NCBI RefSeq assembly: GCF_032118995.1 | Contig: NC_092650.1 | Location: 21,638,501-21,702,500 of the forward strand | Source: Asterias amurensis | Taxonomy: Eukaryota; Echinodermata; Asteroidea; Forcipulatida; Asteriidae | Direction: 5' to 3' | DNA: 64,000 bases | Shown: in pieces, positions 48,330-61,545 of the stretch | Layout: every line of letters starts with the position of its first letter | Position numbering within the stretch: position 1 is the stretch's first letter | Made by a program: the position numbers and the translations under genes | The notes under the pieces: model-generated | Databases searched by the model: none | What the model saw: only the letters and a program-made list of their open reading frames with translations | Told to the model about the DNA's origin: nothing

Positions 48330-48693
48330 AAAGGCACTGGACACTATTGGTAGTTGATGTCAAAGACTAGCCTTCACAGTCGGTGTATCTCAACAAATGC
48401 CAAAAATAACATCCCTGCGAAAATTTGAGCTCCCGGTCGTCGAAGGTGTGAGATATTAATGAAAGAAAAAACACCCTGGTCGCATCATGGTCACATGAAG
48501 TTGTGTGCTTTCAGTTGCTTGATTTCGAGACCTCAAATTATAAATCTGAGGTCTCGAAATCAAATTCGTCACCTTAGAGGGAGCTGTTTCTCACAGTGTT
48601 TTATACTATCAACCTCTCCCATTACTGTAGTAATCAAGAAAGGTTTTATGGTAATAATTAATTGAGAAATTGCCAATAGTGTCCACTGCCCTT
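48330..48693 (-). mobile_element. MITE family A, copy, first of a tandem pair
   Basis: AAAGGCACTGGACACTATTGG to CCAATAGTGTCCACTGCC. A deletion after the hairpin shortens the right arm. The right TTAA is shared with the next element. Confidence 0.9.
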
Positions 48694-49070
48694 AAAGACA
48701 CCGGACACCGTTGGTTATTGTCAAAGATCAGTCTTCGCACATCATCTCAACATACTTTTATCACAAAAATAATAACAAACCTGTGAAAATTTGAACTCAA
48801 TATTATCAGCCGTCGAAGTTGCGAGAAAGTGAAGGAAAAACACCTTTGTCTATGAAGCTGTTGCTTTCAGATGCTTGATTTCGAGACCTCAAAATCATTT
48901 TTTGAGGTCTCGACATCGAATTTAAATAATATTTTAGTGGAAATTTACTACTTTCTTGAAAACTACGTTACTCCAGAGGGAGCCGTTTCTCTCAATAACT
49001 TATACTTTCAACAGGTCTCCTTTGCTTGATACAAAGTAAGGTTTTATGCTAATAATTATTTTGAGCAATT
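48694..49070 (-). mobile_element. MITE family A, second of a tandem pair, right-truncated
   Basis: AAAGACACCGGACACCGTTGG at the left; the hairpin GAGACCTCAAAA...TTTTGAGGTCTC is longer than usual. The end is lost after TTATTTTGAGCAATTG. Confidence 0.85.
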
Positions 49071-49096
49071 GTATTTGTATAGCAGGTGAAAAATTA

Positions 49097-49660
49097 AAAG
49101 AACAAAATAAAGGCTGGTTGCCCATACTGTAACATCAACGTGTAAAATAAAAATGACAAATTCTAATTCAAGAATGGTTTATGTGGAATGGGTGCCATGC
49201 ACCATTCTCTTCAACTCATTATATGCTAAAACCTGATCTTCAAGATATAGGCCTCTATAGGTGAGGGGTATTTTTTAATAGAAATTATATCGTCATCTAA
49301 TTAAAAGGTGAACAATTAATCATACGCCCTATATTATGTAACATCAATAATTCAAGGATGTTACTGGTACCCTGCACCAAGAAAAAATAAAGGCTGGTTG
49401 CCCATAATGTAACACCAACGTGTAAAATAAAAATGCCAAATTCTAGTTAAAGAATGGTTTATGTGGAACGGGTGCCATGCACCATTCCCTTCAATGCTCA
49501 TTGTATGCAAAAAACCTGATCTTCAAGATATAGGCCTCTATAGGTGAGGGGTATTTTTGCGTAGAAATTATATCGTCATCTAATTAAAAGGGAAACAATG
49601 TATTGAAATGCCCTATCTTATGTAACATCAATAATTCAAGGATGTGCTGGTACCCTGCAC
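49097..49660. repeat. 280-bp tandem duplication
   Basis: AAAGGCTGGTTGCCCATA at 49109 recurs at 49389; GGTGCCATGCACCATTC, CAAGATATAGGCCTCTATAGG and TCAAGGATGT also recur about 280 bp apart at roughly 90-95% identity by eye. Confidence 0.88.
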
Positions 49661-49763
49661 CATTCTTTCTTGCATTATTCATGTTGCATGTATTGGGTAG
49701 AAACGGGTTCTCAGGATAAGTAAAATAAGCTGAGATTGTGAACACTCCATGGGTTGAACGACA

Positions 49764-50220
49764 CCCCCTTTGGTAAATTGTCAAAGACCAGTATTCTCAC
49801 TTTGTTGTATCCCAACATTATGCATATTATATAATAACAAACCTGTGAATATTTAGGAGCAAATTTGGTCTCAAATTTGGTCATCGAAGTTGCAAGAGAA
49901 TAATTAAAGAAAAAAACACACTTCTGGCACAAGTAGTGTGCTTACACTTACAGGATAGATGCCTAAAAAGTTTCAGGCCTGAAGTATACATGTACTTTAG
50001 TGCGAAATTACATCTTTCTAAAAAGACAAAACTTAAGTTATTTAGGGGGATATCCGTTTCTCACTCAACAGCTTAGCCCTGGTGGTTTTTACACTTTCAT
50101 ATTGCAGAGGAAGAGTCATGGATAGGGCTATCAACAACTATATACATGTCTCGTTATATAGAGTAAGTTTTAGCCAACTAATTTGAGTGTACGCCTATGT
50201 ATACCAATGGTGTCCAGTTC
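49764..50220 (-). mobile_element. MITE family A, strongly diverged copy
   Basis: TTGGTAAATTGTCAAAGACC at the left, AACAAACCTGTGAATATTTAGG, and ACCAATGGTGTCCAGTTC at the right. The interior has foreign sequence. Confidence 0.6.
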
Positions 50221-53200
50221 AAGGACCTGGCAATGGAAGATAGCTGGAATTGTTATATTTTATACAGTAAAAACAATGTGTGGCCGCTTGAGGCAAGTTC
50301 AGCCTTTGGACCTTCGCCCATGCTAAAACGGGGCCTCAACGGATCTACCCTACCAATACATAATTCAGCCACTGTTCAATAATTATATACCTGAACATGT
50401 CTATGTCATGTACCGACATGTAGGCCTAGCCTACATCTACATCACTTTAACTAATGGATTATTATATTTTTTCGGTGAAGGTCTATTTCGGTTTAGGCCC
50501 TATGCAAAGTAGTGTCTAGTTTCTTTAAAAGGACCGGGCAATAAAAGCAATATAACATTAGACCCTATGTAAAGACTAGTGTCAAGTTGATGCCTTCAGT
50601 AGGGCGTGGCCGCTTGAGGCTAGTTTTTTGTTTTCAGCCACGAACCCTGGGCTCCAAGACCCCTTCAAAATAATTCAACCATTTCTATGCAAATACATGT
50701 AGCCTAGATGTATATACGTACATCACGTTCACAGTGTCCTGCCTGTGACATGCAGCGTAGTAATGCAGAACTACTATACGATGCCGAAAGAAACTCTTCA
50801 TCACACACCCATATTATGCATACCCATATCCTACCATGACAGCATACAGTCGTATTATGAGTTCCCTTTTTGCAAACCGGGCAATAAACACAACACAATT
50901 TGACCCAAGCAATGCGTAAATGTCATGTTATTGTTCAGGCCTTCCGTAAAACAAGGTGTGGCCACTTTTGTAGATGTCGTGTACAAACGTGGAAGTAGAA
51001 ATGTACAAAGTACTTGTAGATGTAGTTTGTACATAACTTTTACCATGGAGGTAGCTTTTACAATGTGTACTGCCTGTGAGGAGTGTGACAGCGTAATAAA
51101 CGCATAACTATACAGGATGCCGAATGGAATTCATTCAAGGTCGCCACACACACCCAACCCAGCAGCAGCAGCAGCATACATACAAGCACAAGGGTTTCAC
51201 TTTATGCAAAACAGTCTAGGTCTAGCTCAGCGGGTTGCATACGCGACCTTCTTTGCTCCAGCACACTGTGTGACCCAGCAACCTGCATTTTTAATACATG
51301 AAGTGATGCCTATGCTCATGGTATGAATCACTGAATGGCATGCTACGTTGATTGCGAACACACCTTGTTTTTGCCCACACTAATTTCCCAGAGAGCAAGA
51401 AACTTTACATCATTTTTTTTTTTTTTGAGACAAGAGCAAGTCGTAATTTTATGAGGCATAATTGTAATAATAATATCAAATGCAACTGGGGTATTATGAA
51501 AATGTTATGAAGAAAGTAGCCTACACTGTGTTGTTTTACTGGTTTTCTTTTTTGAGGGTGTAGCCTATATATCCCTTCCTTTAGATTTCCACAAACACAC
51601 CATCCAATTTCAATTAATATGGCAATTTAGAACATGAAGGTGATCATGTTTTATGCAACTTCAGCCTGAAATGGTACTCATGAGAATTGGTATGAATTAT
51701 GGATGTAATCAGTGAATCTTCAGGATGGTTTTATTCATCATTTGAAGTGAATCTTCAATTTAGGCTTATCTCTGTTTGAAATACTGAGATCCGTTGCAAG
51801 TATATTAAATCAACCCAGTGGATTTTTTGGGGGTGTAACATATAAAGTATACCAACAATATTTAACTGTAGGGCCCACGTCACTCAAGTTCAGACTGGAG
51901 ATAAGTTCTAGCAAGAACAGGGGGGGGGGGGGGGGGGTATTTAAACATTTGAAAATTATGAAACTTATTTGTGATTCAATGTTCGAAAATATATCAGCAT
52001 TATGTTTTATAACCACCTAGCGAATGTCTGTGTCACACAAGACAATTAACAGGCAACCAGTTCCAGGCAATCTCCAAGAGGAAAATACATTCACATTTTA
52101 ATGCTCACATATTGTTCTTATGGATTAGAAGACATTTTGTGAACAAATAACTCATGTGCTACCAAAGTGTTCCTGTAGCATGCACTGCATTTGGTTGCCG
52201 CCAAGTTGCCTGTAAAAGTTGCCTTGTGTCATGAGGCCCTTTGTACGTGTAATTGTAAAGGTTACTTTCTTCTCAGGTTTTTTTCCCTCCATGGTTGAAT
52301 TTAATTTCACTTTGTCTGGCCATGAATAATTCTATACCCCATGGTCACCACCAACTACGTGGGTATTATGGAATTCTACAAAACAATACAACAACACGAA
52401 ATGAAAGCATAAACTTGAAAGAACACAGTTTTTGTTTAGTGAAAACTAATAAAGACAAGGCATTTATTATTGTAGACACCAAGTACTATATCTAAAACAA
52501 CACACTTTGGAATTCGTTTCGAGTTGGGGAGATATTGAGGTTACAACATGCAAGGTAATAATGTAAGACATGTCTCGGTTTCTGTAGTAGGAGTTGATGT
52601 TTTGAGTTGTTTTTATTCCAATGGTAGTCTGTTTGAACATGGGTACAAAGCTACCTAAATATTATAACAGTCATTTTCAAACATAATGTTTTGTATTCAC
52701 AAAGCGAGTGCAAAGTTAAAAACACACATTTTCCAGAGTTGGAAAAAATCCTATCACTCACAGGTTGTAATGTAGGATTGGTCTCGCCCCAGATGTTTCC
52801 AAAATGACCCCTGATGATATACCACAGTGGTGTAAATCTAATTTAGGGTCACGCTCCAGAAATGACTTGGGGTCATGTTTTTAGATCAAAATACCACAAA
52901 TAATATGAGTTGTTTGTTTTGGGTTATTTCCTCTAGTCTACATATTATATTGAGCACTTCCAAGTCAGTTCTATAGTATAACATTCACACACTGGAACAA
53001 AATAAAACATCAATTTAGGGTCAGTCGGTTCCTTGATCAAACATAATATATGGTTATTATGGTTAAATACAAGGCTGTTTGTATGTCCCCAAAAGTTGTC
53101 CCAGCCCCTTCATCTTCAATGTACAACATGTTTGACTAACAGACCTTTTCTTGTACAGTCAATAAAAGTGGCGTTGTAATACAAACTCTGTCATCAAACC

Positions 53201-56125
53201 AAACTAGGCCAAATATGAAGAGCTGTTTTTACCAACATAAATTATCGCCCGACTGGACATCTGGCAAGCTCATTTGCTCAGTAAGCTGTGAACCGTTTGA
53301 GAAATTGCCTGGTTACTTGCTCAGCTGCTAAGTAAGACTTGTATTCTTACTTAGCAAATTTAGTCAGGTGTAAGCAGCTTCAGAATTGGTCCAGCCCCAG
53401 ATTTGTTATGGGTAATGAATTTGTATTTGTACTTGAACGACATAATTCAGTCACTGGTCCTCAAACACAAATTTAATACTGGAAAAAAATAAAACCAAAC
53501 CAAACCAAAACAACAAGGACATTTCATTTGCATACTGGGATCAATTTCACAAAGAGCCAAGAATGATGATGTCAACTGCAAATCTGCCATAGTTGCTAAG
53601 TAAAGTGTGTTGTCACACTACAAATCACTATGGTGATACTGATAGTTTGTCTTGTGATGAAACTGCAATGCTTTGTGAAATCGAGCCCTGATCCCAAAAC
53701 TGCCAATAACATTGTACCTACTGTACCTACACATGCATCTTTGATACACACATCTTTTAACAACATTGTCAAACATTGTGTCAGTATATATAATATAGAG
53801 TAAATTAAATGAAAATATAAAAAGTACCACAAGTAAAATATAGAGTACCAAATACCATTTCTTGTTTCTTTTAAAAAAATGTAGAGTTTAAGGCATATCA
53901 CTTTAAAACGTTCTGCGTTAAAGGTAGCATCACTGTGAGTGTAAACTACAGAATTTGAAAATAAACTTCTGAAATGCGAGTACATTTATGTGAGCAATTC
54001 CTGGCCAAACTGCCCCATCGAACTCCAAACACAATTTTTGTCAGTGCTCTACTAAAACTCTTTAGTACTATCCAGTGAGCACAGATAAAATGCACGAGGC
54101 GTATACTTGAGTTGTAAAATCTAACCACGATTGGCCAAAGCTAAATCTCATCATCTCATCACTTCAGCCTAAAAAACAAACATTGCATGGAGGTACTATA
54201 TTTCTCGCAAAGTATTTATGTCCAATAGCTATAAATTCCGAACTAAAACACACAGCCAGTGTTATGTGTGCTGAGATTATAAAAGCAATTTTATCTACCG
54301 TAGTACGAGCAGAAATTTGTCTATCATTTCACAATTTATCATAAAAAAGGTGTGTGAAAAAGAAAGCTTGGCAAGTCCACTGGTCCTAAACTTCAGCCTT
54401 CTTCAGTGAAATGGTATTTCAGCAAAACTCTATCAAAGAATGCGAAAATGTTCAATTGTCACAGATTCAAAATTGCAATCACAGGCAAACTTTTAAAAGG
54501 CAAAAAAAAATTTTTTTTAGAGTTAACAGATGTTCAACATTTCAATTGTACTACACAGCTACATGTATATAAGCATTAAGCGTAATTATATCCAACATTG
54601 CAAATTACACAATTTCTATAATTTCAACTAGTAGTACATAAAACAGTTGTATTCTTGCTACACATGCCTCTCTACAATTGGGCATTCTTTTTCTTCAACA
54701 TGCATCCATTTTTGTTTCATTTTTTGTTTCAGAATGAACATGAACACATGGAGTGACAATGAATTTCGAAAACATGAGAACAGTTTTAGAAGAGCCAAGT
54801 TTTGACCAACTGATTTTTGATGACGAGATGTCATTTTTTTGTCCGGTGAAATTTGAAGATGTTGTTGTTATTGTCAGGGCTACGTCTCCATCAGCTAATG
54901 CAATATTCTCTTATTTTTTTGGAATGTAAGAAAGCAATAACCTGTTTTTTGTTTTCTTAACCGAATATCACCAACCCCTTCTAATTTTGGTTTATTCTCA
55001 AGTGTGATAAACCGACTAGGATCAGGAGTAAGTAAGCATGAATGTGACCTCCTTGTAAAAGTAGGTCTTCACTTTTTGTTGATGCTTTTGAGACAATCTT
55101 TTGGAAAAGAAAAAAAAATGGAACCTTGTCTTTATACATAAGTTTAAAGAAGGATTACACTCCAGTCCAAGGCCTTGGCCAGGCAGTAATCCGTCCCATT
55201 GTGACTTGTGTACTAATTCCGGCTTACTTTACTTTCAAGGCTATCAGGTAGTTGTCAATTTATAATGGCTGTAGCATGAGAAACCTATTTTATTTTGCAG
55301 GTTTGCCAAGTATTCATTTACTTAAAAAATGACAACTTCCCGAATTGCCTATGTCTTGGAATAAAGTATTGTTATCCACAACATAAACTGTCATTGTTTC
55401 TGGTTGGGTAAGATGCAACGATCACTGTTTGCATTCAGTGGCGTAGAGATGAAACATGTGTATGTCTTTGTTGTTTAAAAACAAAGCTCCATCCGTGGTT
55501 GTTGTTTTAGCCATCCTGGTGTATTTGCAGTGTGTAAGTAGCATAAGCTCTCATTTAGGCCTCCTGAAGTCCTGGCTCCTCTCTCAGAAGTCACGTGTAG
55601 TGTCGACAAAAATCTCAGAAATTTTGTTGAGTGACTGTTCAATTGTGCCAAGTATAAATAAGTACTGTTGTTGAGTTGCATTGTTTTGAGTACTCAAAAT
55701 AAACTATTTTCTTTTGCTGGTTCTGCTTGTCAGAGTTGAAGTAAATATGCCTACCTCCATTTCCTTTAAGTCAGTCAAGCTTGACGAAATAATGGTGATC
55801 CCGTGAACAATATGTTAATGTGTGAGCTTTGAATTGACAGCAGCAGCAGTCCACGACGAAAGGAAGGCCGGGGGGCTTGTGATTTTGAAAATAGTTCTCG
55901 CCGTTGGCATGGTTGGGGTTTGATTTTGAAGGATAAGCATTAGTTAGAACATCAATTTTCATATGAATCTAGCTAGCTTGTCGAGTTGAAATAGTTAGAT
56001 GGTCAGTAGTACTGGTCTCTTAGTGACGGTGCCATTATCAGCCTGTCGCCATGTTTTGTCCCGTTTGGTGTTGAAGCACTGAAGCAAAAATAAGTGGAAA
56101 TGTGCAGGGAGAAAGTTCAGAAAAC
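50221..56125. other. Gene-poor intergenic DNA
   Basis: I see no gene or well-bounded repeat. Noted: a near-duplicate GTGGCCGCTTGAGGC at 50280 and 50607, a poly-G run at 51920-51937, and mostly unique AT-rich sequence. Part below 56126 could be 3' UTR or a last exon of the PLAC8 gene. Confidence 0.35.
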
Positions 56126-56461
56126 TTACGATCTGGCAATAGATTGTGCAGCTCCGAGGGGTGTCTGCACGCCCATTTCATTAGCAGACTGAACCAAAGC
56201 ACAGATTCCACAGCAGCAGATCATCAACAAATCTCCAATGAGACCACCTTCGATGCCTTTATTTTCCCTCACTTTACCTCTGGTGGTGATCAGGGCGTAG
56301 ATGTTTAGGAGCGGCACGAAAAGCGCCAGGCCGCATAGCAGACAGTCGTCGCCCAGGGACTCGGCCGTCTTGCCGTGGGTGTAGCACGGTACGATCCAAG
56401 AGAAAATGCACAGGCCGATGTTGTCGAAACATCCAAAGATTCCATGTTGCCATTCACCCAT
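56126..56461 (-). CDS. PLAC8/cornifelin-family cysteine-rich protein
   Basis: A 111-codon frame starting MGEWQHGIFGCFDN. The PLAC8 domain fills residues 4-95: an EWQHGIFGCF opening like the W-x-x-G-x-x-x-C-F of the family, then a cysteine-proline region (Cys18, Pro25-Cys26), CLLC (Cys40, Cys43), a hydrophobic stretch (44-58), and a CCCGIC cluster (82-87) followed by ALVQSANEMG. Family members are small membrane-associated cysteine-rich proteins linked to metal handling, cell size and differentiation; the role here is unknown. The C-terminus QSIARS matches the usual -SIAR- style ending. The stop TAA sits inside a strong donor consensus (TC|GTAAGT), so the last residues may come from a further exon downstream (below 56126). 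No signal peptide is seen. The start fits because the domain begins directly after it. Confidence 0.85.
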   Translation of the reverse strand: MGEWQHGIFGCFDNIGLCIFSWIVPCYTHGKTAESLGDDCLLCGLALFVPLLNIYALITTRGKVRENKGIEGGLIGDLLMICCCGICALVQSANEMGVQTPLGAAQSIARS

Positions 56462-59243
56462 CTTGAATTTCTGATATTACCTGGCGGTTGTCAAATGAGA
56501 AGAAGTAGTGGCACTTCACAAAGGTGATTCTCTCACGGCAAATTCTTATCACAAAATGTTCTACAAAGTCGAGATGAGATTACTGACGTGTTCAATTGAA
56601 CCTTCCTGATGCTGCTACTGGGCGGGATTACGTTTTTTGTGTCAACACAAAAATTTGGGCGTGGAGGTCCGTTCCTCAGATGCACACAGATACGATTATA
56701 TTGAGCGGAGTTAGCGTGAGCAAACTGCGTGTTGCAATAAAAATGCGCACTTTTGGATATAATAATATGAAACAAGTATTGTGTTTGAAACTACGCGCAC
56801 ATCACAGTCCTCTGAATTGCGCATTCCGGTACTAGAGGTCACTGCTTTTACTAGCTGTTGCGCACAAACGCTAACCTCCCGATGAGACAAGCGGTACTTG
56901 GGCGGCACACTAGACCAATCAGAGCCAACTTTCTCAAAACGTCACTTGAATAATTATTCCTAATATGGAAATGAATGTCATTCATTCGATCCCACCAGCT
57001 GGCTCCACACTGATATTTTTTCCTACAGTCGCGTATTGTTCATAAAACCATGGCGTTGGTCAATGTAAATTGTGTGATCGACCATGGCGAACATCCATTC
57101 AGTATTATTGTGTGACCGAGGTCAGTTCATTAAAATAGTTGAATTGCTAAACAAGCGGTTCGGATACTGCTTTTTCCAAGCAAGCGAAAACTGATTTGCC
57201 TTTGTTAATTATCACTCAACTTTAAACAATGGGTTATTCTTCCTTCCTCCACGATGAAAAGCGACACAGTGGAACTAAAGTGGGATTAGCCTTGCACTGC
57301 AGTGGCAAAGTTACACACAAGGAGCAACCATATAGATGTAGAATCCCACTGTAATATCTTTTTCTTTTTTTCTTTTACTAATGAGAATGATTTTAATTAT
57401 TGTCATTCGTAAAAAATAAAATAATCAAATTTGAGAAAACTATCTGGTCATTTTGCTGGAACTTTCTTTCTCGATGTTAAAACGACCAAACTCGTGCTCA
57501 CGGGTGTCATGATGGGCGTTACGACAACATCATATTCGAGTTGCATCGATGACTCGAAAATTGCATGGAGAAAACTCTGAGAAAACCCTCCCCGTGCACA
57601 CCGACAAGTAAAACAAAAATCACATTTGTTGTCAAGTTCACGGCGCTCCTTTGAGTGCAAATGGTGTTAAGTTTTAGTGTGGTACAAATTCTTTGAGCGA
57701 AAGACTTTAAATAAAATAATTTCACTTGTCAACACCATTTAGGCCTATACTAAGGCCTTTTATATAGACTTTTAATGATTAAGAGATGTAATTTTCTCGC
57801 AATTTCGCAACAAATGAGAGTATAAACAATCGGAAGTGTAAGTTAGAAAGACTAGGATAAATCACACTGTCCAATTCAGCGGTAGCTATTTCGGAAATTG
57901 CGAATTGGAAAATCTGATGCGTGTCTATTTAATATGTGAAAGGGTTTTATTTATTGTAGTCACACATGCGTTCGCGATTAAATTGAGACAATTCTCTTTG
58001 TCGCCCATTGTCTGGTCTTTTCTGTTTAGACATCCCGAAAACCGTTGTGTACACAAATCGATATATATGTGAGTGTGCAAACCACCGGGCAACTTTTGCC
58101 ATTAGTGTCGACACCCATGGATCTTTACTTTAGTTTCTAGTATTTTATCGTACAACATAATTCGGGTGGCATTATATTGATGGCGCGTGTACTGGACGTA
58201 ACGCGCGTCTTTGATCTAATCACATCAATGTCATCAATAACAAACACCATTATCAAAGAATAATTATCAAAGCTCCAGAATAAACGCACGTCCATCAGGA
58301 GACTACCGCGGTCTAATGCATGTGAAGTGCAGACCTACTATCAATTGTGTTTTAGATAATTTGTTCATAGTTGATTTCACACCTCGCAAGAATATGTTGA
58401 TGTATAGCATTAGCATGTGAAAGTTCTGGTTAGCAATTTATTTTTCCTGAAGTGCATAATGTTTTAATCGCAAAGACAAGAATTTACGAATATATTTTTT
58501 TACCCCCCAAAACCCCCTGAACAATATTAAGTATTTCCTTCCTCCATGGTATAAGTAAACCACATTCACTTTGATGGAGCATTAATCGAGCGGGGTGACC
58601 ACAACGAGTGGCGAACTTTTTTGAAAGCTGTTTATACACTATGGAAACAACAATATAACAGCAATTGTCTATCTTTTTATGTAGAATTCACTTATGTGAA
58701 GTAATTTGTTTTTTAAATGTACCTCGTCTTATTAACTGCATAAATGATTCCAATTTGTATTTGTTTTAAGGTTTCCTTTGTTGGCTCATGCACTGTATTC
58801 GACAACATTCACAAAAATTATTGGGAACATCCATAGAATTCTATTTCTATGGGAACATCTTACTAGCGCCCTCATACAGGCAAGCTCGTTTTAAGTAGAG
58901 ATTTTCATTCAAAAATCTTGTTGAGAATTAAACATAAAAACTCCTAAATTCCTTATAAAAAATACTTCGCTCTTTATTATTTCATTAAAAATTTCACAAA
59001 GGTATCTAATGAGCAAATACTTGTGGGGTATTGAAGACCCTTTGAGACAAATTAGGTCCATTATAATTTATAGTATATCCAGCAACTGGGGATCTGCGTA
59101 CTCATTTTTAGAAACTTGACAATTCACCTTTTTTGTCTAGTACGAACATGCACAAAAAACCAATTAATTTTTGAAAATGAGTGTGGGTCTAGAAGATTAT
59201 AGGTGGTGATACAAAACTTTAAACAAAATCAAATCCGAAATAT
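56462..59243. other. Intergenic region upstream of the PLAC8 gene
   Basis: No frame or repeat could be supported. The first 600 bp probably hold the PLAC8-gene promoter and 5' UTR. A small hairpin ATAGAATTCTATTTCTAT lies near 58834. Confidence 0.35.
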
Positions 59244-59750
59244 AAAGGCACTGGGGTCGATTTCACAAAGGTAGTCCTAACTTAGGACTAGTCCTTAGCA
59301 ATGCTAAGAGATAGGACTGGTCCTAAGTTAGGACCAGTAACTCATCCTAACTTAGGACTGGTCCTATCTCTTAGCATTGCCTAGGACTAGTCATAAGTTA
59401 GGACTACCTTTGTGAAACCCACCCCCTGGACATGTTTTGTAAGACCAGTATTCCCACTAGGTCTATCCAAACATAATAACAAACCTGTGAAATCAGTTAT
59501 CGATTTTGCAAGAGAATAATGAGAAAAAAAACACCCTTGTTACATTACATTGTGTTCTTTGAGATGCATAAAAAAAGGTTTATTTTATTTTATCTGAGTG
59601 TGAAATTACCTCTTTCTCAAAAACTATGTTACTTCAGAGGGATCCATTTCTCACAAGGTTTACTATCAACAGCTCTATATTGCTAGTTACCAATATTTGT
59701 TTTATGGCAACAATTATTTTGAGTGATTGCCTATAGTGTCCAACGCCTTT
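59244..59750 (-). mobile_element. MITE family A, copy carrying a nested fold-back
   Basis: AAAGGCACTGG is cut at 59254 by a fold-back I element and resumes at CTGGACATG after 59424. The right end is AGTGTCCAACGCCTTTAA. The GAGACCTCA hairpin is absent, as in the copies at 20366 and 23391. Confidence 0.75.
59254..59424. mobile_element. Fold-back MITE family I, copy 3, near-perfect palindrome
   Basis: GGTCGATTTCACAAAGGTAG to CTACCTTTGTGAAACCCACC. The arms of repeated GTCCTAACTTAGGACTAGTC blocks are complementary about the centre near 59338. Longer and cleaner than the copies at 2008 and 29582. Confidence 0.85.
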
Positions 59751-60331
59751 AAACAAATCAAATGACAAGGATCTGTATGTCAGTTATATAATACTTAATA
59801 GTATAAATTTCAATTTAAAAAAACCTTCAGGCGGTTGTAACCAATACCTGATTTGGTTGAATTGGCCAATATTGTTTACAGATCAATGACTGAAACAGTT
59901 ATTGGTAACAATATTGGTTATTGGTACAAAAAAATCCTATAATAAAACAGTAAAGATACTTTTTACAATTGACATTTGAGTTGAAACAGTCTATACAGGT
60001 TTTAAAAGATAAGGCTTAGAAAGTAAATTAAAACACAGGGAGACTGCCAGCATATAAGTTATAACAGCAGGGATGCCAGTGGCTCTTTCCTTCAGAGCCT
60101 GAACATTTTTTTTGAAGGAAAAGGGGTCACCGCCACCCCCCTCCCTCATACCAAAAAACTATATAAAAAAACATAACAGCACTATTTTAATAAAACATAA
60201 AGAAAAAGAAATGTGGGTTAAGTTGTGTTCAACTTGCGACAGTGTTATATTGCCATCAAGATTGGTCTTGGTCTCAGACTGCCTGGTCTTGACTACAACA
60301 CTGCCTTGTGGTTTATCATTTGATTTCTTTT

Positions 60332-60799
60332 TTAGTCCTCCCCTTCCTTAGATGGTTCACCCGGGAGCATCTCCAATGTCACGTCTCGCTGAGACTCTTT
60401 CTCCTTGGTGGGTAAATCATTCTGCTCTCGCCGTCCATGCCACTTTTGCCAAATCAAGTAAATCACAACAATCAAACAAGCGTGGAGAATTAAAAAAGGT
60501 CCGTAGAGAGACGGGAAGACAAGCATATCTTGGAAGAGATCGCTATCCGCAAATGTCACCAGGATGAGCGTCAATGCCAAGCCGATGTTTTGCGCGCCCG
60601 TTTCAAAGCAGATGGTGCGGCACTCAATGTGGGGTCTACGCAAGATGAAAGCCAACAGGTAGCCAAAGACGTAGCCAAGAAGTGGCAAGATGAAACTGGC
60701 AAACCACAGTTGCCATGGAGAGAAGAACATAGATGGGTTGACGATGCTGTTCAAGATGATGTGGATAGCGATGATAAGCAGTCCGAAAATGCTTCCGAG
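60332..60799 (-). CDS. SLC10-type sodium/bile-acid symporter, C-terminal exon (partial gene)
   Basis: The exon follows acceptor TTACTTCTCAG and runs 155 codons in phase 0 to a stop at 60334-60332. It encodes four hydrophobic segments and a charged cytosolic tail. The diagnostic motif is CRTICFETGAQNIGLA, equivalent to CRTVAFETGMQN of SLC10A1/A2; the Glu and Gln of ETGxQ coordinate sodium in this fold. SLC10 proteins carry bile acids or sulfated steroids into cells with Na+ at the plasma membrane. The tail (KWHGRREQNDLP, then KEKESQRDVTLEM) resembles the short polar tails of the family. Upstream exons were not found between 60800 and 64000, so the gene probably continues beyond the window. The subfamily cannot be fixed from this exon. 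Confidence 0.88.
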   Translation of the reverse strand, partial: LGSIFGLLIIAIHIILNSIVNPSMFFSPWQLWFASFILPLLGYVFGYLLAFILRRPHIECRTICFETGAQNIGLALTLILVTFADSDLFQDMLVFPSLYGPFLILHACLIVVIYLIWQKWHGRREQNDLPTKEKESQRDVTLEMLPGEPSKEGED

Positions 60800-60984
60800 C
60801 TGAGAAGTAAAAAAAACAAAAAAAAAAAACATGAATTAATAAAGGAGCATTAAGGGAGACATCATAATCATATTGCTATAATAATATTTCAAATTTATAT
60901 TGCACCCTTTACATACCAAAGATCAAAAGCGCAAAACACATCCACAAAATGGAAGAAAAAGACAAAGACAAAATACTGGTCATC

Positions 60985-61545
60985 AGGGCCAATTTCTACA
61001 GAGCTGCTAAAGCATAAAAAAGTTACGCTTACCGGACTAAGGTTACCAGCTAAACTGCCATGTAACATGTACAATTGTGACTGGTATCTACTCATTTCGG
61101 TTCAGCAGACAATTATGCGATAGTTTCTGCTTAAGGGCAGTGGAACACTATGACTATTGGTAATAACTCAGAATAATTATTGCCATAAAACCTTTCTTGG
61201 TGACGAGTAATAGGGAGCCGGTTGATGGCATAAAACATTGTGAGAAACGTCTCCCTCTGAAGTGCCATAGTTTTCGAGAAAGAAGTAATTTTCCACGAAT
61301 TTGATTTTAAGACCTCGGATTTAGAACTTGAGGTCTCGAAATCAACCATCTAAACGCACACAATTTCGTGTGACAAGGGTTATTTTTCTTTCATTATTAT
61401 CTCGCAACATTCAACGACCAATTGAGCTCAAATTTTCACCGGTTTATTTTTTTATGCATATCTTGAGATACACCAACTGTGGAGGCTAGTCTTTGACAAT
61501 TACCAATAGTGTCCACTGCCTTTAAGCAGCTCTATGAAATTGGAC
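60985..61545. mobile_element. MITE family H, copy split by a family A MITE
   Basis: AGGGCCAATTTCTACAGAGC at the left and AGCAGCTCTATGAAATTGG at the right belong to one H element; a complete family A copy sits between. Confidence 0.75.
61133..61523 (+). mobile_element. MITE family A, nested in family H
   Basis: TTAAGGGCAGTGGAACACTATG to CCAATAGTGTCCACTGCCTTTAA; central hairpin GACCTCGGAT...TTGAGGTCTC. Confidence 0.9.

Noticed and set aside
53596..53985. 129-codon minus-strand frame rich in Tyr, Phe and Leu
   Set aside because: AT-rich chance frame with no family resemblance and a second overlapping frame of similar length.
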